A DNA stretch of 64,000 nt from Saccharomonospora viridis DSM 43017. Lineage in GTDB: Bacteria > Actinomycetota > Actinomycetes > Mycobacteriales > Pseudonocardiaceae. The notes under the pieces were generated by a model that saw nothing but the letters and a program-made list of their open reading frames with translations, searched no databases and was not told the origin of the DNA. Shown in pieces: positions 28,104-35,592 of this stretch. The DNA lies in assembly GCF_000023865.1 (NCBI RefSeq), contig NC_013159.1, positions 1,018,001 to 1,082,000 on the forward strand. Direction: 5' to 3'. The stretch's first letter is position 1; every line of letters starts with the position of its first letter. Position numbers and translations under genes: made by a program.

Positions 28104-29133
28104 ATGGGCTGATTTCGCAGACGGCAGGACAACCCCTACGGCTACGAGGACCGAGCAGCCCTCAAGGGCTTCGGTGGCTACGGGTCGTACGAGCCCACTC
28201 CGGCGACGTTCGGCGTCCCGCAACCCCCGTCGCCCTCGGTGTCCCCCGTGCCGTCGCCGTCTGACCGGCTCACGACCGAGAGGCTCCGGCCGTATCCCGG
28301 GGCCTCGTTCCCCTCCGACGACGAGCCTCAGCAGTCCGAGGAGGGGCAGCCCCGGCAACAGCCCTCGGGTTGGTTGAGTTGTCTGGGGCCATCCTCTTCT
28401 TCGGGTTCGTGGGGGCGGTGGTCTACGTCGACATAGGTGGCGACGACGATGGGGACGTCGTGTCGTCCGAGGGGCCGTCCGTGGTGTCGATGAAGCCGAG
28501 CCCGAGGCCGGAAACCCGTGTCGTGGCACCGGTGGAAGTCGACGGCTGGCAGTCCGTGGTGCACGAAGCGGGGGTCTATGCCTACGACGTGCCACCCGAC
28601 TGGGTGCCGAAGCCGAACGCGATGCACGATTGGGAAACCGAGGACGGTACCCGGCTGACTTTGACCACGAGCGCTTTCGTCGGGGAGGGGTACTGCGCCG
28701 ACGATGCGGATCGTCAGCGTGGCGGCAGTGGGTTGACGGTCGCCGAGGGGCCGGACGAGGCACCATCGCCGCCGACACGGTGAGACGGCTTGCCGAGGCC
28801 GTCTACGCCTCGGACGGAGGTGCGGCTCCGGAGATCACGATGAAGCCTCCGGAGACCGTCGAGATCACGTTGAGAGGTGGGCGGAAGCAGGCGAGCCTCG
28901 TGCTGGCCGATGTGGCGGTACGAGACGACGGCGATGCGTGCCTGCCCGACACGGCGCTGGTGGGCGCGCTCGCGATGGAGACCACGCCGAACAAGGCGGT
29001 GGTCTTTTTGGTGTACGACGGTCAGGACGGTCCCGACTCCGGCAGCGAGGAGGAACTGACGCGGCTGCTGACGAGCTTGCGCGTCCCCGACAAGGACAAG
29101 ATCACCACGACGGTGGTCACGCCCACCCCGTGA
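28104..29133 (+). pseudogene. Decayed gene for a single-pass membrane protein of unknown function
   Basis: Three reading frames join into one plausible protein. Frame one starts ATG GGC TGA at 28104: codon 3 is a stop where TGG would give MGWFRRRQDNPYGYED, followed by a proline/serine-rich cytoplasmic part to about 28370. Frame two (about 28370-28765) gives a membrane helix (LSGAILFFGFVGAVVYVD) and an exported domain ending GLTVAEGPDEA. Frame three (about 28765-29133) continues TIAADTVRRLAEAVYASDGG to TTVVTPTP. Each switch fits loss of one base. One nonsense change and two frameshifts indicate a pseudogene, unless the sequence has errors. The start is 15 bases after proS. Confidence 0.7.
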
Positions 29134-29153
29134 ACCGGTCGGTCGCCGGAGGT

Positions 29154-29564
29154 TCAGCCCGCCAGGTAGGACAACCGGACCCGGCGCGTCGGATTGTCGA
29201 CGTTGGTGTCGACCAGACAGACCGACTGCCATGTGCCCAGCGCCGGTGCGCCTCCCAGCACGGGCACCGTGGCGTATGGGGGAAGGAAAGCGGGCAGCAC
29301 GTGGTCGCGGCCGTGTCCGGGACTGCCGTGCCGGTGGCGCCACCGATCGTCCCTCGGCAACAGGTCGTCGAGGGCGGCGAGCAGGTCGTCGTCGCTTCCC
29401 GCGCCGGTTTCGATCACGGCGAGGCCGGCGGTCGCATGCGGAACCCAGACGTGCAGCAGTCCGTCACCCGCTTCGGCCTCGGCCAGGAAGCGACGGATGT
29501 CGGCGGTGAGGTCGTACACCACCGCCTGTGAGCCGGTGTTGACGTCGATTTCCGTGGAATACAT
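29154..29564 (-). CDS. YjbQ/UPF0047 family protein
   Basis: The 136-residue protein matches the UPF0047 (YjbQ) family: LLHVWVPHATAGLAVIET near residues 36-53, then DDLLAALDDLLPRDDRWRHRHG and the C-terminal GTWQSVCLVDTNVDNPTRRV. Members form trimers with a His-rich metal-binding pocket; E. coli YjbQ has weak thiamine-phosphate synthase activity. Conserved histidines are visible in HATAG, RHRHG and GHGRDH. The biological role is unsettled. It is divergent from the transhydrogenase operon, whose start is 122 bases away. Confidence 0.9.
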   Translation of the reverse strand: MYSTEIDVNTGSQAVVYDLTADIRRFLAEAEAGDGLLHVWVPHATAGLAVIETGAGSDDDLLAALDDLLPRDDRWRHRHGSPGHGRDHVLPAFLPPYATVPVLGGAPALGTWQSVCLVDTNVDNPTRRVRLSYLAG

Positions 29565-29685
29565 GTCTCGACGGTAACCGGCCGGGGGAGGGGAACGCCG
29601 CTTCGGATGTGGCGTGTGTCACGTTAGGTGAATACGGTGGCGGGAAGCGGTTCCACCGTCGTGCTCGCCGCCTAGGAGGTCGCCA

Positions 29686-30792
29686 GTGGCCGACACACCG
29701 ACACCGACTCGTATCGGGGTGGTCGCCGAGACCGCGCCGGGGGAACGCAGGGTGGCGCTCGTACCGACCCACGTGCAACAGCTGGTCGACCGAGGACTAC
29801 GGGTCGTCTGCGAGCCCGGGGCGGGGGCGGGGGCATGGTACGAGGACGAGGAGTACGAACGGGCCGGGGCCGAACTCGGCGACCCTTGGGGCGCCGACAT
29901 CGTGCTCACGGTGTCTCCGCCGAGCCCGGCCGAGGTCGATCGACTCGCGTCCGGGGCGGTGTTGGTCGGTTTTCTCGCGCCCGCCACCAACACCGAGGGG
30001 ATCGCCGCGCTGCGTAAGGCGGGGGTGCGGGCGTTCGCCGTCGAGGCCGTACCACGGGTCTCCCGGGCCCAGAGCATGGACGCGCTGTCGTCCCAGGCCA
30101 CGGTCACGGGATATCGTGCGGCATTGCTGGCCGCCGAGCGGTTGCCCCGGTTCTTCCCGATGCTCACCACCGCGGCGGGCACGGTACCGCCCGCTTCGGT
30201 GCTCGTGCTCGGCGCCGGTGTGGCCGGACTGCAAGCACTCGCCACGGCGAAGCGCCTCGGCGCCAGGACCACCGGCTACGACGTGCGTCCGGAGGTCTCC
30301 GACCAGGTGCGGTCGGTGGGTGCCCGGTGGTTGGACCTGGAAATCTCGGCTGTCGGTTCGGGCGGGTACGCCCGTGAACTCACCCCGAAGGAGCGAGCCC
30401 GACAACAGGAGCGGCTCGCCGAGGCCGTGGCGGACTTCGATGCCGTGATCACCACGGCCTCGGTCCCGGGAGGGCGAGCCCCCACCCTGATCACGGCCGA
30501 ATCCGTGCGCGCCATGCGGCCCGGCAGCGTGATCGTGGATCTCGCGGGCGAGACGGGTGGCAACTGCGAGCTCAGCGTTCCCGGCGAAGAGGTGGTGGTG
30601 CACGACGTGACGATCTGCTCGCCACTCAACCTGCCGTCCGAATGCGCTGTCCACGCGAGCGAGCTCTACTCGCGAAACCTCGTGGAGCTACTCGGACTCA
30701 TGCTCGACGACGAGGGACGGCTGTTGCCCACCACCAGCGACGAGATCCTCGCGAGCACGTGTGTGACGGCAACCGACGAGGAGGTCGACTGA
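29686..30792 (+). CDS. pntAA: NAD(P) transhydrogenase subunit alpha part 1 (NAD-binding dI)
   Basis: The 368-residue protein is the soluble NAD(H)-binding domain of proton-translocating transhydrogenase. It has the N-terminal RIGVVAETAPGERRVALVP, the catalytic-region QSMDALSSQATVTGYRAALLAA, the nucleotide fold VLVLGAGVAGLQALATAKRLGA and the mobile-loop region. The helix and membrane parts are in separate genes, as in many actinobacteria. The GTG start is preceded by TAGGAGGT. Its stop overlaps the next ATG by one base, so the three subunits are translationally coupled. Confidence 0.95.
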   Translation: MADTPTPTRIGVVAETAPGERRVALVPTHVQQLVDRGLRVVCEPGAGAGAWYEDEEYERAGAELGDPWGADIVLTVSPPSPAEVDRLASGAVLVGFLAPATNTEGIAALRKAGVRAFAVEAVPRVSRAQSMDALSSQATVTGYRAALLAAERLPRFFPMLTTAAGTVPPASVLVLGAGVAGLQALATAKRLGARTTGYDVRPEVSDQVRSVGARWLDLEISAVGSGGYARELTPKERARQQERLAEAVADFDAVITTASVPGGRAPTLITAESVRAMRPGSVIVDLAGETGGNCELSVPGEEVVVHDVTICSPLNLPSECAVHASELYSRNLVELLGLMLDDEGRLLPTTSDEILASTCVTATDEEVD

Positions 30793-31112
30793 TGCTGGTC
30801 CACAATCTGGCGATCCTCGTGCTCGCCGGATTCCTCGGCTTCGTGGTGATCTCACGGGTGCCTACCACACTGCACACACCGTTGATGTCGGGCACCAACG
30901 CCATCCACGGCATCGTGCTGCTCGGCGGGCTCATCGTGTTGGGGATGGGCACCGAGGGGGTGCTCAACAAGGTGCTGTCGGTGATCGCCATCGCGTTGGG
31001 CACGATCAACGTGGTCGGCGGGTTCCTCGTCACCGACCGCATGCTCGGGATGTTCAAACGAAAATCCGAGGACAGACCGGTCGACCGGCCGGCGTCGGGA
31101 GCCGACTCATGA
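30792..31112 (+). CDS. pntAB: NAD(P) transhydrogenase subunit alpha part 2 (membrane)
   Basis: This 106-residue membrane subunit has three or four hydrophobic segments (LVHNLAILVLAGFLGFVVI, AIHGIVLLGGLIVLGMG, LSVIAIALGTINVVGGF) and the conserved VPTTLHTPLMSGTNAIHG loop that lines the proton path. A charged C-terminal tail follows. The ATG overlaps the pntAA stop (TGATG), and its stop overlaps the pntB ATG (ATGA). Longer upstream frames are only readthrough of pntAA in another frame. Confidence 0.95.
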   Translation: MLVHNLAILVLAGFLGFVVISRVPTTLHTPLMSGTNAIHGIVLLGGLIVLGMGTEGVLNKVLSVIAIALGTINVVGGFLVTDRMLGMFKRKSEDRPVDRPASGADS

Positions 31113-32497
31113 CCACGGTCGTCGGTATCGGCTATCTTCTCGCGTTCTCCCTGTTCATCGTCGGTCTCATGGGGCTCACCGGGCCGAAGACGGCGGTGCG
31201 CGGCAACGCGCTCGCGGCGGCGGGCATGGTCGTCGCCATCGTCTCGACACTCCTGCTGCCCGGTATGGGCAACTGGTGGCTGATCGCGTTGGGGCTCGTG
31301 CTCGGTGCGATCGTCGGTGTCCCCGCGGCCCGCAAGGTGAAGATGACGGCGATGCCACAGATGGTGGCGCTGTTCAACGGGGTCGGTGGTGGCGCGGTGG
31401 CGCTCATCGCGTGGGTGGAATTCCGTGATACGGCCGGATACGTCGGTCTCCCGCTGCACGTGTCGGTGGCGTCGTTGTTCGCCGCGATCATCGGCTCGGT
31501 GTCGTTTTGGGGCTCGCTGATGGCCTTCGGCAAGCTCCAGGGGTGGTTGCCCGCACGTCCCGTGGCCGTGGCGGGACTCCTGCACCGGTTGCTCACCGTG
31601 GTCGCGTTGGTGGCCGCGTTCGTCTACGCGATCACGGTCATGGTGGGGGGTACGTCGGAGTGGCTGGTGATCGGCGTCCTGATCTCGTCGGCGTTCTTCG
31701 GTGTGCTCATGGTGCTTCCGATCGGCGGTGCCGATATGCCGGTGGTGATCTCGCTGCTCAACGCGGCCACGGGGTTGTCGGCGGCGGCGATGGGATTGGC
31801 GCTGGACAACACGGCGCTCATCGTGGCCGGGATGCTCGTCGGCGCGTCCGGGTCCATTCTCACCAACCTGATGGCCAAGGCGATGAATCGTCCGTTGGCG
31901 TCGATCCTCGCGGGTGGTGTCGGAGGGGGGACGGAAAGCTCGGGTGGTGACCGGACGGGGGACCGGCCCGTGCGCAGCACGAACGCCACCGACGCCGCCA
32001 TCCAGCTGGCCTACGCGAACAGGGTCCTCGTCGTGCCGGGCTATGGCATGGCCGTGGCCCAGGCGCAGCACGTCGTGCGTGAACTGGCCGATCTGTTGGA
32101 GCGGAAGGGGGTGGACGTCGGGTACGCCGTCCACCCCGTGGCGGGGCGCATGCCCGGACACATGAACGTGCTGCTCGCCGAGGCCGACGTGCCGTACGAG
32201 TCGTTGAAGGACATGGACGAGAGCAACTCGCTGTTCGGGCAGACCGACGTGGCGCTGGTGATCGGTGCCAACGACGTCGTCAACCCCGCCGCGCGCACCG
32301 ACCCGGACTCACCGATCTACGGCATGCCGATCCTCGACGTGTTGGCGAGCCGGTCGGTCATCGTGTTGAAGCGGTCGATGGGCGCGGGTTTCGCCGGGGT
32401 CGACAACGAGCTGTTCGTGGATCCGAAAACCCGCATGCTCTTCGGCGATGCGAAGGCGTCGGTGTCCGATGTGGTGGAAGAGCTGAAGAAGCTGTGA
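31109..32497 (+). CDS. pntB: NAD(P) transhydrogenase subunit beta
   Basis: The 462-residue subunit has about nine membrane helices (residues 1-260), including MPQMVALFNGVGGGAVALIAWVEF and LNAATGLSAAAMGLALDN. The cytoplasmic NADP(H)-binding domain III follows, with VLVVPGYGMAVAQAQHVVREL, HPVAGRMPGHMNVLLAEADV and VIGANDVVNPAA. With PntAA and PntAB it couples proton entry to NADPH production from NADH, supplying reductant for the fatty acid, MEP and mycothiol systems also in this window. It ends three bases from the convergent Lsr2-like gene. Confidence 0.97.
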   Translation: MTTVVGIGYLLAFSLFIVGLMGLTGPKTAVRGNALAAAGMVVAIVSTLLLPGMGNWWLIALGLVLGAIVGVPAARKVKMTAMPQMVALFNGVGGGAVALIAWVEFRDTAGYVGLPLHVSVASLFAAIIGSVSFWGSLMAFGKLQGWLPARPVAVAGLLHRLLTVVALVAAFVYAITVMVGGTSEWLVIGVLISSAFFGVLMVLPIGGADMPVVISLLNAATGLSAAAMGLALDNTALIVAGMLVGASGSILTNLMAKAMNRPLASILAGGVGGGTESSGGDRTGDRPVRSTNATDAAIQLAYANRVLVVPGYGMAVAQAQHVVRELADLLERKGVDVGYAVHPVAGRMPGHMNVLLAEADVPYESLKDMDESNSLFGQTDVALVIGANDVVNPAARTDPDSPIYGMPILDVLASRSVIVLKRSMGAGFAGVDNELFVDPKTRMLFGDAKASVSDVVEELKKL

Positions 32498-32500
32498 TCG

Positions 32501-33028
32501 TCAGCTCTCGGGGGCCGAGAAGGTCACCTGGGGCACGGCCGCCCTTGCGGGAGGAGACACGCGCTTGGCCGGCTTCGGTGCGGGTGTGGTCGGCGCCGAG
32601 TCGGTGACCGACGCGTTCTTCGTACGTCGGTTGGTGCGAGTCTGGCGACCGGTCTTCGCCTTCGTCCTGGCCGATCCTCTGCTCGTCTTGGCGGATTCCT
32701 TGGCGGATTCCACGGTCTCCACCACCGTGGTCGCCGCCGTGGTCGCCGCGGCGGAGGAACGCTTCCTCCGGGTGGTGGGCCGGGGGGCGAACCGCGCCGG
32801 AGGGGACGAGATCGGCGTCGGGCCGTCGATCAGGCGACGGGCCTGCTTACGTCCACCGGTACGGCGCGCGTGCTCGATGTAACGGGTGAGGATGGAGCGG
32901 AGATCGTCTGCGTGCTCGGCCGTGAGGTCGATCTTGTATTCGACACCGTCGAGAGCGAAGAACACAGTTTCCCGCGCCGGCTCCCCTGTGATGTCGTCCA
33001 GCGTGTGAATTGCCGCGAACCTGGCCAA
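32501..33028 (-). CDS. Lsr2-type nucleoid protein with basic histone-H1-like tail
   Basis: The first 62 residues match the N-terminal dimerisation domain of Lsr2 (TLDDITGEPARETVFFALDGVEYKIDLTAEHADDLRSILTRYIEHARRTGGRK). The rest (about 63-175) is not the normal Lsr2 DNA-binding domain. It is a low-complexity Ala/Lys/Arg/Thr/Pro tail with SAKESAKTSRGSARTKAKTGRQTRTNRRTK, like eukaryotic H1 or mycobacterial HupB tails. It probably binds DNA non-specifically. The start is TTG with GGAGGT five bases upstream. A likely promoter, TTTGCC-16-TATCCT, lies at 33069-33096. It is convergent with pntB. Confidence 0.85.
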   Translation of the reverse strand: MARFAAIHTLDDITGEPARETVFFALDGVEYKIDLTAEHADDLRSILTRYIEHARRTGGRKQARRLIDGPTPISSPPARFAPRPTTRRKRSSAAATTAATTVVETVESAKESAKTSRGSARTKAKTGRQTRTNRRTKNASVTDSAPTTPAPKPAKRVSPPARAAVPQVTFSAPES

Positions 33029-33068
33029 ACGAGACCTCCACTGACTTCGAACTCCCGTTCGCCGCCCA

Positions 33069-33096
33069 AGGATAGCGCCCGGGGTAGAAGGGCAAA
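33069..33096 (-). promoter_or_regulatory. Probable promoter of the Lsr2-type gene
   Basis: On the minus strand, -35 TTTGCC (33091-33096) and -10 TATCCT (33069-33074) are 16 bases apart and about 40 bases before the TTG start. Confidence 0.45.
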
Positions 33097-33208
33097 GAGG
33101 GCTCCGGTCGTGACGTTATGGACCCCGAAGACACGGCGTGAAGCAGTTCGGTGTCAGCGGTGTCGCCGCTGAAGATGCGTGTGCCGACTGTGTTGTCACC
33201 GTCGTTAT

Positions 33209-33229
33209 CGTCGCCGGTTTCCGGCGACG
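33209..33229 (-). terminator. Hairpin downstream of the 33289-34608 gene
   Basis: A perfect 9-bp stem (33209-33217 with 33221-33229) closes on a TTT loop (plus strand). It lies about 60 bases after the stop of the minus-strand membrane-protein gene and upstream of the Lsr2-type promoter, so it probably separates the two. Confidence 0.5.
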
Positions 33230-33288
33230 CTTTCCGTGGTCTATTGACCGGTGGGCCGTCGGGAAGTGTGTGCTGCGATCCGGCATTC

Positions 33289-34608
33289 TCAGGAAAGCGG
33301 TAGCTCCAGTGCGGCCCGCGCGACCCGCAGTGGTAGATCATCGCCTGGTTCGGCCTCCTCCGCCAGTGGGTCCACCAGCACCAACCGAACGGTGGTGCCT
33401 TCCCGTCGGGTGAGGTAGGCGGCGTCCGCGAACTCCGGGACCGGGGTCGGCCACTGTCCGGTCTGTGTCGCTATGTCGGTCAGTGTGCCGGTGCCCGGGA
33501 GTTCGGCGAGGGTGTGGAACTCCGCGGCGACGGTGTCGTCGGCGAACGTCACGGCCCCCACTGACACGGCGACGGCGCGGCCGTCGGATCCGCTTGTGAA
33601 ACTGCCACGGCGCAGGTCCGCGCAACCGTGCTGGGTGAGATAGACCTGGACGTCACCCACGGCGTGGCGGGGTTCGCACGTGGCACTGTGCTCGTGGGCG
33701 ACGGGGGTGAACGTGACCCCTCCGGCCGTCACCGAGGGCCGCGGGTCGACGGGATGTCGTGCGGGGGAGGCCGAAATAGGGGTGTCCCCGGGGCCCACTG
33801 TGTTGACCAGGATCGCGGTCACAGCGATGAGCAGCAGTGCGGCCAGTGCCACGACCACGCTGCGGCGTTTCGGGCTCCGAGGTGGTCCGGTCACGTGTCC
33901 GGACGGGGCCGACGGCCGCTGCGGTGTGGTGGAGACTGCGGAGGGTTCGGGATCCGCCGTACTCGACGAGACGAACCCCTCGGCCACCAGCGCGGCGTCG
34001 TCGAATCCCGTGGCGGAAGGCGCCAATCCGCCCAGTACGGCACGGGCCTGGTGGACCGTCAGGGGTTGTGGGGGCGAGGGCAGTGCCTCGATGGCCGACA
34101 ACATCGAGGTCGCCGACGGATGGATCACGCGCACGGGACCGGCGAGGTCCTCGGGTGGTTGCTCCACGGTCCCCACGAACGGACCCACGGCGATGATCAC
34201 GCCCACGCCGACACTCGGGTCGATGTCGTGGATCCGGTCGGCGCATCGTCTCGCGCTCGCCAGTGCGGTCACGGCGGGATTGACGGGGGTGCCGTCGTCC
34301 GCTTCGGCGTCCTTGGTGTTCTCACCTTCGTCGTCAGGGCGTACCAGGGGCCATCCGTCGGCTTTCCACTCGCCGTGCAACGGCGCTGTGAGAGTCATGG
34401 CGGGGTCGGGGAGGTCGACACCGACGACGACGAACACCCCTCGGGGGAGGACCAGCACGGCGTCGATCACGAGTCCGGAGTCGGGTGGCGTCGCTCCCAG
34501 GAGCGCCACTCCACCGACGAGGTTGCCGCCTTTGCCGAGCGGGGCCAGCGCGGCCCTGATGTCGTCGGAGACCCGCGTGGGCCTTGCCGGAAACCGGACG
34601 ACTCGCAC
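33289..34608 (-). CDS. Single-pass membrane protein of unknown function with NERD-like N-terminal region
   Basis: The 439-residue protein has a cytoplasmic region (about 1-245), one membrane helix (about 250-270, SVVVALAALLLIAVTAILVNTV after the basic SPKRR) and an exported domain of about 165 residues with two cysteines (TCEP, HGCADL) that may pair. The segment DAVLVLPRGVFVVVGVD followed by GEWKADGWPLVRPDD resembles the core strand pattern of NERD domains, but conserved catalytic residues are not certain. The C-terminal half resembles exported proteins of unknown function next to secretion genes in relatives. No partner genes are here. Function is unknown. Confidence 0.8.
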   Translation of the reverse strand: MRVVRFPARPTRVSDDIRAALAPLGKGGNLVGGVALLGATPPDSGLVIDAVLVLPRGVFVVVGVDLPDPAMTLTAPLHGEWKADGWPLVRPDDEGENTKDAEADDGTPVNPAVTALASARRCADRIHDIDPSVGVGVIIAVGPFVGTVEQPPEDLAGPVRVIHPSATSMLSAIEALPSPPQPLTVHQARAVLGGLAPSATGFDDAALVAEGFVSSSTADPEPSAVSTTPQRPSAPSGHVTGPPRSPKRRSVVVALAALLLIAVTAILVNTVGPGDTPISASPARHPVDPRPSVTAGGVTFTPVAHEHSATCEPRHAVGDVQVYLTQHGCADLRRGSFTSGSDGRAVAVSVGAVTFADDTVAAEFHTLAELPGTGTLTDIATQTGQWPTPVPEFADAAYLTRREGTTVRLVLVDPLAEEAEPGDDLPLRVARAALELPLS

Positions 34609-34661
34609 GTGGCCCCTCCCTGTCCGTCCTGATTTTCGCTACGCGTTTATATCCGACACGG

Positions 34662-34799
34662 TGATACGTTGCCCGTGGTGTGTTCCCGCCACGGACGTTC
34701 CCGGGGAACGAAGTCGTCGATCCGAACGTTACTTAGCGGTATTGGGTTAAACGTCGACACCGCGGTATAGGGGACAACTGATACGTTTCCCGCCGTGTT
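34662..34799 (+). repeat. Pair of 21-base direct repeats
   Basis: TGATACGTTGCCCGTGG at 34662 and TGATACGTTTCCCGCCG at 34779 begin two related 21-mers 117 bases apart. They may be binding sites for one regulator of the divergent genes. Confidence 0.4.
34742..34771 (+). promoter_or_regulatory. Candidate promoter upstream of the DUF3145 gene
   Basis: TTGGGT (34742-34747) and TATAGG (34766-34771) are 18 bases apart. The start codon is 218 bases downstream, so a long leader would result. The second 21-base repeat begins eight bases after the -10. Confidence 0.3.
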
Positions 34800-34989
34800 G
34801 ATCAGCGTGCCAGCCGAATTGGGTATTCCGCTCAGTAGGACAGCACTGCTGTGTGATTTTCGGTGTTCATGTGGCCAAATGGGTGAGTGCGGTGCAGAAT
34901 AACGAAGGAGTCGCCGCGGTTTGATTATTCCGCTTCGTGGACGAGGACGTACGGGGAAGACGCCCCTCGTCTAGCAGCGGAGGTCAGCA

Positions 34990-35481
34990 GTGAGCACTCG
35001 TGGCGTTGTGTACGTCCACTCGTCGCCGTCTGCGGTTTGCCCGCACGTCGAGTGGGCGATTTCCGGCGCGCTGGGTAGTCGGGTGGATCTACGGTGGACA
35101 GCTCAGCCCGCCGCGCCCGGCCAGCTGCGTGCCGAATGTGATTGGCGCGCGCCTGCCGGAACAGGCGGCAAGCTCGCGGCCGCGTTGAAGGCGTGGCCCA
35201 TGGTGCGGTTCGAAGTGACCGAGGAGCCGAGTCCCGGAGTGGACGGGCAGCGGTTCTGCTACGCACCGGGCCTCGGTCTTTGGCATGCCCGCACGAGCGC
35301 CAACGGCGACATCGTGGTGGGAGAGGACCGCCTGCGCGCCCTGGTGTCGAAGAGCCGTGCTGGCGAACAACTGGCGCACGAACTGGACAAACTGCTCGGA
35401 ACCAGTTGGGACGAAGCTCTCGAACCGTTCCGTCACGCCGGTGACGGGGCGCCGGTGACCTGGTTGCATCAGGTCGGCTGA
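34990..35481 (+). CDS. DUF3145 family protein
   Basis: This 163-residue protein is restricted to actinobacteria. Family marks include RGVVYVHSSPSAVCPHVEWAI at the N-terminus, LRAECDWRAPAGTGGKLAAALKAWPMVRFEVTEEPS in the middle, and LWHARTSANGDIVVGEDRLRAL. It has no signal peptide or membrane helix and the function is unknown. GTG is the start, with GGAGG seven bases upstream. A strong bidirectional terminator separates it from the convergent fabF. Confidence 0.92.
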   Translation: MSTRGVVYVHSSPSAVCPHVEWAISGALGSRVDLRWTAQPAAPGQLRAECDWRAPAGTGGKLAAALKAWPMVRFEVTEEPSPGVDGQRFCYAPGLGLWHARTSANGDIVVGEDRLRALVSKSRAGEQLAHELDKLLGTSWDEALEPFRHAGDGAPVTWLHQVG

Positions 35482-35531
35482 CCCGGTTGGGCGGTTCACA
35501 AGACGATTCGAAGAAATTCTGGGGCGAGCGA

Positions 35532-35573
35532 AGGGCCGTCTCGGTCGCGTCGAAACGCAGCCGAGACGGCCCT
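35532..35573. terminator. Bidirectional terminator between the DUF3145 gene and fabF
   Basis: A perfect 13-bp stem (35532-35544 with 35561-35573) is extended inside by a 4-bp stem around a CGAA tetraloop. It sits between two convergent genes, 50 bases after the DUF3145 stop and 20 bases after the fabF stop, so it can serve both. Confidence 0.8.
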
Positions 35574-35592
35574 CACCGTGTCGACACCGGGT

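Larger units (their letters stand above)
34609..34989. other. Long AT-richer intergenic region upstream of the DUF3145 gene
   Basis: This 381-base region between divergent genes has no supportable gene. It contains two copies of a 21-base repeat (34662-34682 and 34779-34799, about 17 of 21 identical, shared core TGATACGTT), and a candidate promoter TTGGGT-18-TATAGG (34742-34771). The ribosome site GGAGG lies just before the GTG at 34990. Base composition is visibly lower in GC than the coding regions. Confidence 0.5.

Noticed and set aside
28370-28783. Middle and last frames of the 28104-29133 region as two separate genes
   Set aside because: The frames continue each other at the protein level and neither has a ribosome site, so one decayed gene is the simpler reading.
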